Shown: positions 1 to 5,526 of the stretch, piece by piece
Layout: each line of letters opens with the position of its first letter
Position numbering within the stretch: the stretch's first letter is position 1
From: JBLNBN01 sp050260015
GTDB taxonomy: Bacteria > Bacteroidota > Ignavibacteria > Kapaibacteriales > UBA2268
DNA: 5,527 bases
Assembly: GCA_050260015.1 (NCBI GenBank)
Contig: JBLNBN010000040.1
Location: forward strand, 1 to 5,527
Direction of reading: 5' to 3'
Notes under the pieces: generated by a model
Database searches by the model: none
Seen by the model: the letters and a program-made list of their open reading frames with translations, nothing else
What the model was told of the DNA's origin: nothing
Translations under genes and position numbers: made by a program

Positions 1-1
1 C

Positions 2-133
2 GGGACCCGCGAGCTTGGCGCAGGCCGGGCCGTCGCGACGATCGACGTTTCGCGCCTCTCGGCGGGAGCCTATCGCCTCGTCGTCGTTTCCGGTAACGAT
101 ATGAGAGCCGTCGCCTTCGTGCAGGCCGAGTAG
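2..133 (+). CDS. 3' end of a secreted/surface protein with a sorting-domain-like C-terminus (partial)
   Basis: An open frame enters from the left edge and ends at TAG 131-133, giving the last 43 residues of a protein. The tail has the pattern of the last strands of a T9SS (Por) type A sorting domain or a related FlgD/Ig-like C-terminal module: an 'IDVSRLSAGAYRLVVV' segment (small-residue-G-x-Y turn between two beta strands) and then a short final strand 'AVAFVQAE'. In such proteins this domain sits at the extreme C-terminus and directs export or anchors the protein. The frame is very GC-rich, with G or C at most third positions, unlike the mcrBC genes to the right. A strong terminator follows 37 bases after the stop, supporting a genuine gene end. 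The body of the protein is outside the window, so its function cannot be given. The sorting-domain reading is a pattern judgement; a plain beta-sandwich ending is the alternative. Confidence 0.6.
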   Translation, partial: GTRELGAGRAVATIDVSRLSAGAYRLVVVSGNDMRAVAFVQAE

Positions 134-170
134 AATACTGATCAGAATTTTGGAGAGATAGGAAAAGCAG

Positions 171-209
171 GCCGGACGCGGAGTTACGCAAAGCGTCCGG
201 CTTTTTTTT
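171..209 (+). terminator. Rho-independent terminator of the leftmost gene
   Basis: A perfect 9-bp stem (GCCGGACGC at 171-179 pairing with GCGTCCGGC at 193-201) with a 13-base loop is followed at once by eight T residues (202-209). It lies 37 bases after the TAG of the plus-strand gene and 14 bases before the stop of the convergent SDR gene. Read on the minus strand the hairpin is followed only by CTGCTTTTCC, so it would be a weak terminator for the SDR transcript. Confidence 0.92.
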
Positions 210-223
210 ATGAAAGGGGATCG

Positions 224-976
224 TTATTGAGTTAAGTACCCGCCGTCTATAGAATAGTATGCTCCAGTTATAAATGAAGCTTTCCGGGAGCTTAGCCAGA
301 GCGTTAGCTCGGCAACTTCCTCGGGTAGCCCTAACCGGCCCATGGGGTGAAGCGAAACGAGGGACTTAATTGTATTTTCGTCCAATGAATTATCGATCAG
401 CGGGGTTTGGATATAGGCCGGACCTATGACGTTAATGCGGATATTTTTATCGGCGTACTCCAGGGCGGCGGTTTTCGTCAACCCAATTAATCCATGCTTT
501 GCCGCGACATACGCAGGGGATAGTTTACTTCCCACCTGGCTCAGAATCGATCCCATATTTATTATTACGCCTTCGCCGGCTTTTAGCATCTCAGGAATTT
601 GATAGCGCATACCATAGAAAACTCCGGACAAATTCACGCTTATTACTTTGTCCCACCCGTCGATGGGATATTCTCCCGTCGGGCTTAAGGGGCCGCCTAT
701 GCCGGCGTTGTTGCAGGCTATATGCAAAGCGCCGTAGCGATTGACGGCTTCATTGACAAGCGCTTCATTGTCCTCCGGACTTGAGATATTCGCTTTGAAA
801 AACGTCGCTTCGCCCCCGTTCTTCTTTATCATATCTACCGTTTCCAAGCCGCCGCTCTCAACTAAGTCGGAAACGATAACCTTCGCGCCCTCGGCCGCGT
901 AAAGTAAAGCAATTGCTCGTCCGATACCGGATCCCGCCCCTGTAACAATAGCGACTTTATTATCCAATAGCTTCAT
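224..976 (-). CDS. Short-chain dehydrogenase/reductase (classical SDR, NAD-type)
   Basis: This is a 250-residue cytoplasmic oxidoreductase of the classical SDR family, of normal full length. The Rossmann glycine motif is G13-A-G-S-G-I-G19, the structural NNAG motif is at 89-92, and the catalytic tetrad reads N115, S143, Y156 and K160 (YVAAK 156-160). D37 at the end of the second strand, where NADP-preferring members usually have basic residues nearby, points to NAD(H). The 'NVIGPA' stretch at 182-187 replaces the more usual PG with PA. The C-terminal 'ITGAYYSIDGGY' segment matches members annotated as glucose 1-dehydrogenase-like or 3-oxoacyl-ACP reductase-like proteins, but those names do not fix a substrate and I assign none. 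The start is chosen from an AAGGAG box 8 bases before the ATG and because the Rossmann fold begins at once. It lies 75 bp downstream of mcrC on the same strand with no clear terminator between, so read-through from mcrBC is possible. It is convergent with the leftmost gene. Confidence 0.93.
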   Translation of the reverse strand: MKLLDNKVAIVTGAGSGIGRAIALLYAAEGAKVIVSDLVESGGLETVDMIKKNGGEATFFKANISSPEDNEALVNEAVNRYGALHIACNNAGIGGPLSPTGEYPIDGWDKVISVNLSGVFYGMRYQIPEMLKAGEGVIINMGSILSQVGSKLSPAYVAAKHGLIGLTKTAALEYADKNIRINVIGPAYIQTPLIDNSLDENTIKSLVSLHPMGRLGLPEEVAELTLWLSSRKASFITGAYYSIDGGYLTQ

Positions 977-984
977 TCCTACTT

Positions 985-990
985 CTCCTT
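985..990 (-). promoter_or_regulatory. Ribosome-binding site of the SDR gene
   Basis: On the minus strand the bases read AAGGAG with 8 bases to the ATG at 976. This is a near-consensus Shine-Dalgarno sequence. It fixes the SDR start and shows the gene can be translated independently of mcrC. It also argues that the host uses ordinary SD-led initiation. Confidence 0.8.
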
Positions 991-1051
991 ATCTTAAACA
1001 ACCATAGATTAGAATAAGACGGAGCTCAAATGAAATATCTTTAATTAACGG

Positions 1052-2089
1052 CTATAGCTCTTCTATTATACTATCCAACCGCCCCTTTATCCCGGGTATG
1101 GAAGCGTTCAGGTTGAGGGTTTTTATGTAAATATCGTGCTCCCTGAATCGATACTTAAGGTCGAATTCTTTTTCAATTGTAGGATAGAGGAGCATTCCCG
1201 CGGCCGTTTGCTCGCGGGGCTTACCGTTTTCCTGGTTTATCAGGTAGCTGAAGATTTGATAGAGATTGTGAGAATGAATCTTCTCCGCGTCGTAGTGAAT
1301 CCCTACGGTTTTGCCATAGTATTTAGCGTCGACGATAAGCTTATTGGTTGGGGAAGAAAGAGTAATATCCGTTATCATTCTCGGAAGGTATTTCAGATTG
1401 GCCGGATTCTCGGCGGTAAAGTTCCAGTTCATATAATCCCTGGAAACGGTCCATTCCCTATGTTCGAAGGCGAAGTAATTAAAGATAAACTCCTCGTAGA
1501 GGCGGTTCATTTGCCGCTCGTCGCGCGTGAAATCCATGAAATTCCATACTCCCGGCGTTTCCGAGGGGAGCATATTCTCGAATACCATCCTGCAAATGTC
1601 TATGATAAACCCATAGAAGCGGTTATTCCTGTTCAACTTTACGCTTTTAAAGTGAGACGCCTTTAGATTGATCAGGTCGATATCCCAGAACATCGAGCGG
1701 ATATGCTTTATCTCGCGTTTGTACTCGTAATCGAGCTCGACAGTCTTTTGCAAACGGGAAAGCGTAGTCAGGAGGATTTGATTAGTGAGTATATTCGCAG
1801 AAAACTCGTCGAACGAGCAAACCGCCCTATGCTTATCCAGTAGGTTCCGCTTGAGCGTTTCCGCAACTTCGAACTTGCCCTTTATCCCGGGTATGTCCCC
1901 GGAATGCTGGACGTAGCTCCGGTCTACGCCTTTTTTAATGATTGCCTTGGCGCAATTTATCAGGAGGCGCGCGAATAGATCCGGCAAATCCATATCGTTT
2001 TCCGCTTCGATCTGCACGCCCGAGCTTACGTCCAACCGCTTCCACGCGTAGGAGAGCAGGAAGTAAATGTTCTTAATTGGAATTGCCAT
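1052..2089 (-). CDS. mcrC: McrC, PD-(D/E)XK nuclease subunit of a McrBC-type modification-dependent restriction system
   Basis: The 345-residue protein matches the length and layout of McrC (E. coli McrC is about 348). The N-terminus 'IPIKNIYFLLSYAW' (3-16), the 'GVDRSYV' region (54-60) and 'CSFDEFS' with 'NQIL' (91-106) are typical of the N-terminal part that docks on the McrB ring. The nuclease core is visible: E199/E200 in 'LYEEFIF', D241 in 'ITDITL', D254-A-K256 in 'LIVDAKYYG' and Q278 in 'NLYQIFSYL'. D241, D254 and K256 give the PD-(D/E)XK metal-binding set, with T in place of the P. In the family, McrC stimulates McrB GTP hydrolysis and cuts DNA after translocation. The ATG overlaps the mcrB stop by one base (TGATG) and has no good Shine-Dalgarno sequence of its own, so translation is probably coupled. 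An oddity is that the 'IPGIKG' peptide occurs twice (66-71 and 331-336) from an 18-base perfect DNA repeat. The nuclease appears intact. Confidence 0.95.
   Translation of the reverse strand: MAIPIKNIYFLLSYAWKRLDVSSGVQIEAENDMDLPDLFARLLINCAKAIIKKGVDRSYVQHSGDIPGIKGKFEVAETLKRNLLDKHRAVCSFDEFSANILTNQILLTTLSRLQKTVELDYEYKREIKHIRSMFWDIDLINLKASHFKSVKLNRNNRFYGFIIDICRMVFENMLPSETPGVWNFMDFTRDERQMNRLYEEFIFNYFAFEHREWTVSRDYMNWNFTAENPANLKYLPRMITDITLSSPTNKLIVDAKYYGKTVGIHYDAEKIHSHNLYQIFSYLINQENGKPREQTAAGMLLYPTIEKEFDLKYRFREHDIYIKTLNLNASIPGIKGRLDSIIEEL
1083..1100 (-). repeat. 18-bp direct repeat, copy 1 (3' end of mcrC)
   Basis: On the plus strand CCCTTTATCCCGGGTATG occurs here and again at 1878-1895. Read on the minus strand this copy encodes 'IPGIKG' at residues 331-336 of McrC, 15 residues from the C-terminus and in the same reading frame as the other copy. 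The two copies are 795 bp apart, start to start. Confidence 0.75.
1878..1895 (-). repeat. 18-bp direct repeat, copy 2 (5' part of mcrC)
   Basis: An identical 18-base sequence to 1083-1100, here encoding 'IPGIKG' at residues 66-71 of McrC. This position corresponds to a normally conserved 'GR/GK' segment of the McrC N-terminal region, so this copy is probably the ancestral one. Confidence 0.75.
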
Positions 2090-2901
2090 CAGCCCAGCTT
2101 CAGCTTATTAACGTTGGATTCAATTGCCTTCGGAGAATCGAACCAAATTTCTTCCAGCAGCGGGCGTAGCTCGTGGTTGATTATATCGTTCCACCACTCT
2201 TGATGGTCCTTAGCCGTGCAAGCGTCGCAGAAGTAACTGTGGCCAATCTGGAAGCCGGGTCCTAGATTTGGGTCTTTAATGATTTCTTGGTTAATATCAG
2301 TAATGACTTTGCATATATGATCGATCATTTCTTGCGGAATTTTCCTTTCCGCAAGGAAATTCTGAAACGGGCCTTTAAATTCCGGCTGGAGGGTTATAAA
2401 CGCGAAACGGCGGCGCAGGGCGTAGTCAACGATCGCGAGGGAGCGGTCGGCGGTGTTCATCGTGCCGATTATGTAAACGTTTTCCGGGACGTAGAATTTA
2501 TCGGCTCCGTCCTCGGAATAGGTGAGCGTAATCGCGTATTTTTGCGATCTCTTGTCGGGCTCGATGAGCATCATAAGCTCCCCGAGTATCTTGCTGAGAT
2601 TTCCGCGGTTAATCTCGTCGATTATAAAGAAGTACTTCCGCTCGGGGTGCGCTTCGGCGAGCTTGCAGAAGTTATAGAACGCGCCGTTCTTGATCTCGAT
2701 GCCGTTTTTGCCGAGCCGCAAACCCTGTATGAAATCCTCGTAGCTATAGGACTGGTGGAACTGCACCATATCTATCTGCCGGTCGATCGCGTACCCCATA
2801 ACCTGGTAGGCGATCTTCCTCGCGATAAACGTCTTCCCAACTCCGGGAGGCCCCTGCAGGATTATGTTCTTCTTCTTCTCCAAAAGGCGTGCCGCGCGCA
2901 T
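2089..2901 (-). other. Possible internal translation product of mcrB: motor-only, McrBS-like form
   Basis: Codon 606 of mcrB is an ATG (2901-2899) preceded on the minus strand by GGGAGAG with a 6-base spacer, a better ribosome-binding site than that of the annotated mcrB start. Initiation there would give a 270-residue protein holding Walker A, Walker B, the NTAD signature and the arginine fingers but neither reader module. E. coli mcrB is known to make a short form, McrBS, by internal initiation; it lacks the DNA-binding domain and modulates the complex. Here only about 16 residues would precede Walker A, fewer than in E. coli, so part of the first AAA+ helix might be missing. The site is seen; its use is inference. 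Confidence 0.4.
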
Positions 2902-4716
2902 AAAGTTCTCTCCCGAGATAAACGGCTTATCGGGATCGGAGGAGAAGGAATAGGGCTCAGTTGGCTTGCGATCGTCGTTATTGTCGCCGTCGATAGTTTT
3001 ATTATCAATAATTTCCCGGATAATATCGTATTCTTCTTCGGTAAGCTTAAAAAGACTCCCCTGGTTGTTCTTGAAAACTTCGCATTCCTGGAGTCCCGGA
3101 TCGTTTTTAAGGTCGTTCCAATGAACTGGGATTTCCAGCTTCTCCATAAGCTGAAATTCAATAATCTCTTCGTCTTTTGCAGTAGTGTGAAGTTCTTTTG
3201 TTACCTCGAATATCGCCTTTATTTGTTTTACAGGCGTGCTTTCGTATCCGATAATTAAGTCGCCGGGTTGAACGCTTCTGAAGTGCTTGTAGATCCTTCT
3301 TTTGTTCCCCTTTTCGTTTCTTGCAGTGTAAAACTGTATCTCTTCAGCGTTGAAGTCGTTGATCGACCAAATGTTTGGGTTGGCGTTAAGCCACCAGAAT
3401 TGTAACTCCCTTGACGGTTCATCTTCTCCTATAGGAGTAGTATTCGTTCCTTGGCTTCCGACATCGATCTCATTTAAAATTCCATGCTCTTCAAATATTG
3501 GGATTAGTTGAGGATATAAGCGCGCATATTCTCTTAAAGTAAATTCCCATTGAAGAGTAGGACTAAAAGTATCGGGCCTGAAAAGATTTTTATTACCCTT
3601 AATCGTATCTGATTTATATTGATAGACCTCGCGAGTAAGCCATTTTACTTTTCTTTTTCTATTAAAACCTTTCTCATCATCCGTATAATAATATTCTCCT
3701 TCAATAATACCAATCCCCAAGCAGGTGTTTACGCCTTTAGTCGCAAAAATAATGTCGCCAATATTGGCAGTTGCAAAGAGCCAAAGATTCCAAGTTAAGT
3801 TGGACGCGTTATTGGCTGGGTATCCAAGTTTTGTATTGAATTCTTCCAAAGATATTTCTTTGGGAATATCCTTTAATTTGTCGAATTGCTTATACTGCAC
3901 TGCCGCCACACCTTCGTTGAAGAAACGATCCCATTCCACTGCCTGTTCGCCCGGAGCATACTTGAAGTAATTTCGCAATGTACTGTTTAATCTTAATACA
4001 TCCGATTTTATCGATTTAAAATACTGGAGCGCCTCATGGTAAGTTAAAGTTGTGGCCTGTGCATATTGTGTCTTATCGGTTAATGAATGGCCTACAATCA
4101 ATTTCCCATAAGGAATTTCTTCAAAGACTAAGCAAAATTGATATGCTTCTCTATGTGAATTGCGATTCGCTGGATATAATGCAATCCAGGAATGATCGCT
4201 TCCAAAGTTTGCTGCGCCTTGGAAATCTACAAAGTGATATTTGTAATTTTTAAGATCAAGATCTTTAAGCAGTTCTCTTGCAATCTCTTCCAAGTATTTA
4301 ATGGTTAGAAGTTTTCTTTCGCCACGATGTAAGAAAGTATGGAGGATTGACCATGGCTTTTGCCAGTTTGAGAAAATATCCCTATTGCCGATTGTGTATT
4401 CATCTAAACCCTTTAACATAGATTCACTTGAATCTATGAATGATAATTTGTCTTTTTTCCGAATTCTATCCTTTATATCATCTACATATTGAATAGTAAT
4501 CTCTTCTCCCTTTACAAGCTTTCTTGCGATTTCTGCCCTTAAGAAATTGACTGGTTGGAAAGCTTTTTCGGGGTCGCCGTATTCTTTCAGAATATCTCTT
4601 ATAATATCAGGAGTGAGTCTGTTAATCTCATCAAAAAGCAATGGTGTATTGTTTATATTGCTAAGGATTTCATATTGTCCTGCTATTTTTACCAAAAACT
4701 TAAATTTCTCTTCCAT
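2089..4716 (-). CDS. mcrB: McrB-type AAA+ GTPase with two PUA/EVE-like modified-DNA reader modules
   Basis: The 875-residue protein is the motor and specificity subunit of the restriction system; E. coli McrB has about 460 residues. Domains in order: residues 1-250 are an unrecognised, mostly helical region followed by an alpha/beta stretch with 'SWIALYPANRNSHREAY' (176-192); residues ~290-410 are a PUA/EVE-like module with 'GDIIFATKG' (320-328), 'GIGIIEGEYYY' (334-344) and 'VKWL' (357-360); residues ~437-570 are a second EVE-type module opening with 'FWWLNANPNIW' (440-450) and containing 'PGDLIIGY' (484-491); an acidic linker lies at ~571-600. The AAA+ motor has Walker A GPPGVGKT (622-629), Walker B FFIIDE (696-701), the McrB signature MNTADRS (753-759), LRRRF (767-771) with arginine-finger candidates, and 'GFQIGHSYF' (821-829). 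The ATG at 4716 has only a poorly spaced AAAAGGA (12 bases) or GGAAAG (2 bases). Transcription probably starts at the promoter at 4757-4785. The motor assignment is firm; the reader modules are pattern-based; the target modification is unknown. Confidence 0.95.
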   Translation of the reverse strand: MEEKFKFLVKIAGQYEILSNINNTPLLFDEINRLTPDIIRDILKEYGDPEKAFQPVNFLRAEIARKLVKGEEITIQYVDDIKDRIRKKDKLSFIDSSESMLKGLDEYTIGNRDIFSNWQKPWSILHTFLHRGERKLLTIKYLEEIARELLKDLDLKNYKYHFVDFQGAANFGSDHSWIALYPANRNSHREAYQFCLVFEEIPYGKLIVGHSLTDKTQYAQATTLTYHEALQYFKSIKSDVLRLNSTLRNYFKYAPGEQAVEWDRFFNEGVAAVQYKQFDKLKDIPKEISLEEFNTKLGYPANNASNLTWNLWLFATANIGDIIFATKGVNTCLGIGIIEGEYYYTDDEKGFNRKRKVKWLTREVYQYKSDTIKGNKNLFRPDTFSPTLQWEFTLREYARLYPQLIPIFEEHGILNEIDVGSQGTNTTPIGEDEPSRELQFWWLNANPNIWSINDFNAEEIQFYTARNEKGNKRRIYKHFRSVQPGDLIIGYESTPVKQIKAIFEVTKELHTTAKDEEIIEFQLMEKLEIPVHWNDLKNDPGLQECEVFKNNQGSLFKLTEEEYDIIREIIDNKTIDGDNNDDRKPTEPYSFSSDPDKPFISGENFMRAARLLEKKKNIILQGPPGVGKTFIARKIAYQVMGYAIDRQIDMVQFHQSYSYEDFIQGLRLGKNGIEIKNGAFYNFCKLAEAHPERKYFFIIDEINRGNLSKILGELMMLIEPDKRSQKYAITLTYSEDGADKFYVPENVYIIGTMNTADRSLAIVDYALRRRFAFITLQPEFKGPFQNFLAERKIPQEMIDHICKVITDINQEIIKDPNLGPGFQIGHSYFCDACTAKDHQEWWNDIINHELRPLLEEIWFDSPKAIESNVNKLKLG
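2908..2914 (-). promoter_or_regulatory. Internal Shine-Dalgarno sequence within mcrB
   Basis: The minus strand reads GGGAGAG, 6 bases upstream of the in-frame ATG at 2901 (M606). It lies in the Gly-Glu codons just before the AAA+ domain, at a domain boundary where an internal start would make sense. It may also be a chance product of those codons. Confidence 0.45.
3007..3408 (-). other. McrB region: second EVE-type (PUA-fold) module
   Basis: Residues ~437-570 of McrB begin with 'FWWLNANPNIW', the usual opening strand of EVE domains, followed by an aromatic- and basic-rich stretch ('YTARNEKGNKRR' 463-474) and 'PGDLIIGY' (484-491), then strand-rich sequence to 'FKLTEEEYDII'. EVE and other PUA-fold domains bind flipped or modified bases, and EVE-like domains are known specificity modules of some McrB proteins. 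Which base is read cannot be told from the sequence. Confidence 0.7.
3487..3849 (-). other. McrB region: first PUA/EVE-like module
   Basis: Residues ~290-410 of McrB carry the pattern of an EVE-like beta barrel: 'GDIIFATKG' (320-328), then 'GIGIIEGEYYY' (334-344), a charged loop and 'KRKVKWL' (354-360), ending in a helical 'FTLREYARLYPQL'. The G-D-hydrophobic3-x-x-G strand followed by G-x-G-hydrophobic-x-G-x-Y is the hallmark used. It is distinct in sequence from the following EVE module, so it is not a recent duplication. Confidence 0.6.
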
Positions 4717-4863
4717 ATCTTTCCGGCGTCCTTTTGTTTGGCTTGGGATTAATTCTATTATAATAGCGTAAATTTTATTTATTAAGCTATGAATTTATTG
4801 CGGTATTTCCAAGAAAATTCTTAATTTTATTTAGAGCTTTACTCCAAAACCGTGAGCGAAATT
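4717..4863. other. AT-rich divergent intergenic region between mcrB and the outer-membrane protein gene
   Basis: These 147 bases separate two divergently transcribed genes. They contain the mcrBC promoter (4757-4785), a perfect 12-bp palindrome over its -10 (4755-4766), and an 11-base direct repeat AATTTTATTTA at 4771-4781 and 4823-4833 with starts 52 bases apart. No small open frame, tRNA or convincing hairpin terminator was found. No clear -35 element for the rightward gene could be placed. Confidence 0.7.
4757..4785 (-). promoter_or_regulatory. Sigma70-like promoter of the mcrBC operon
   Basis: On the minus strand a perfect TATAAT -10 (4762-4757) lies 17 bases from TTAATA (4785-4780), a 4/6 match to TTGACA. 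Initiation about 7 bases downstream would give an untranslated leader of roughly 34 bases before the mcrB ATG at 4716. Spacing and position are as expected for a housekeeping promoter. The partial -35 suggests moderate strength. Confidence 0.65.
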
Positions 4864-5526
4864 ATGAAGAGATTAGCCGTTTCATTAATTCTTTTAATGA
4901 GCTTTTGCGCCGCCTGGGCGGATTCGCCGCTTGTACCGGACGTTCCCAAGGATTTCTTCCCGGGTGAAATTTCTATCGGGGCCGGGCCCGTATTCGGGGA
5001 AATCGGGGGCTTAAAGGACGCCGGATATTTCATGAATCGCTACACGGCCAAGGGCAGCGGCGTCCAGTTCTCGCTGCAGTATAGCGAAGCGTTCCGCTGG
5101 AAATCGTATAAATCGGAGAGCGTTTTTCTCAGCCTTTCCGCGCTCTACAACCTAATGCAAGATCCCCGCGTCGAGGTCGACGGGCTCGAGGATGGAAAGG
5201 ATTCAAGAAACTCGACCTTCGGCGAATTTATGTTCCTGACCGGGGTCATGTACAAGTTTAACCCGACGGACATCTACCTTGCAGGGCGGTTTGGTTTCGG
5301 CTCGTTTTACTTCTCCTTCCCCGCCTCAGGCAGTTCGGGGTACACCGACCTGGGGATAAGCCTGCAGGCGGAAGCGGGCAAGCATATACGCGTTTATGAT
5401 AATTGGAAGCTGGGCATAGGCGTATCGTACAACGCAACTTTAGTTGTTCGTGGCGGGTTTATTGGCAGTAAATACTCAAGCTCCCGCTACGGCGCGAATT
5501 TGAGCATGATTTACGAGCTGGAATAA
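4864..5526 (+). CDS. Small outer-membrane beta-barrel protein, uncharacterised
   Basis: The 220-residue protein starts with a signal peptide: basic MKR, a hydrophobic core 'LAVSLILLMSF' and an AWA-D signal peptidase I site after residue 19. C15 is not in a convincing lipobox. After a Pro-rich spacer (21-33) the chain is a run of alternating-hydrophobicity, aromatic-ended strands with glycines and short polar turns, for example 'ISIGAGPVFG' (36-45), 'GVQFSLQYSEAF' (66-77), 'GEFMFLTGVMYKF' (120-132), 'DIYLAGRFGFGSFYFSF' (136-152), 'DLGISLQAEAG' (162-172) and 'WKLGIGVSYNATL' (181-193). This indicates about eight membrane strands. ATG 4864 is chosen over an in-frame GTG at 4852 because it gives a clean MKR signal peptide; neither has a strong Shine-Dalgarno sequence. 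The end 'MIYELE' lacks the common terminal Phe. Base composition is higher in GC than in the adjacent mcrB 5' end. It is divergent from mcrBC and probably a flanking host gene. The function is unknown. Confidence 0.85.
   Translation: MKRLAVSLILLMSFCAAWADSPLVPDVPKDFFPGEISIGAGPVFGEIGGLKDAGYFMNRYTAKGSGVQFSLQYSEAFRWKSYKSESVFLSLSALYNLMQDPRVEVDGLEDGKDSRNSTFGEFMFLTGVMYKFNPTDIYLAGRFGFGSFYFSFPASGSSGYTDLGISLQAEAGKHIRVYDNWKLGIGVSYNATLVVRGGFIGSKYSSSRYGANLSMIYELE

Noticed and set aside
1001..1029. Possible minus-strand promoter for the SDR gene (TTGAGC, 17 bases, TATGGT)
   Set aside because: Only 4/6 matches at each box, and it would leave a very short leader around the ribosome-binding site; not strong enough to annotate.
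1136..1666. 176-codon plus-strand open frame opposite mcrC
   Set aside because: It is antisense to the conserved McrC nuclease core and has no domain signature of its own.
2862..3161. 99-codon minus-strand open frame overlapping mcrB in another frame
   Set aside because: Serine- and arginine-rich shadow of the mcrB linker region with no supporting features.
2287..3258. 323-codon plus-strand open frame opposite mcrB
   Set aside because: It lies wholly antisense to the conserved AAA+ motor and linker of mcrB, shows no recognisable domain, and is explained by the codon bias of the GC-rich motor region.
1061..4762. 10-base TTCTATTATA present at 1061-1070 and 4753-4762, near both ends of mcrBC
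   Set aside because: One copy is inside the coding end of mcrC, there are no inverted repeats or integrase nearby, and the sequence is low in complexity, so a target-site duplication is not supported.
4814..4828. AAAATT-CTT-AATTTT inverted repeat as a hairpin
   Set aside because: Six A/T pairs with a 3-base loop would be unstable, and it precedes rather than follows a gene.
4852..4863. GTG start four codons upstream for the beta-barrel protein
   Set aside because: It adds MSEI in front of a clean MKR signal peptide and has no better ribosome-binding site than the ATG at 4864.
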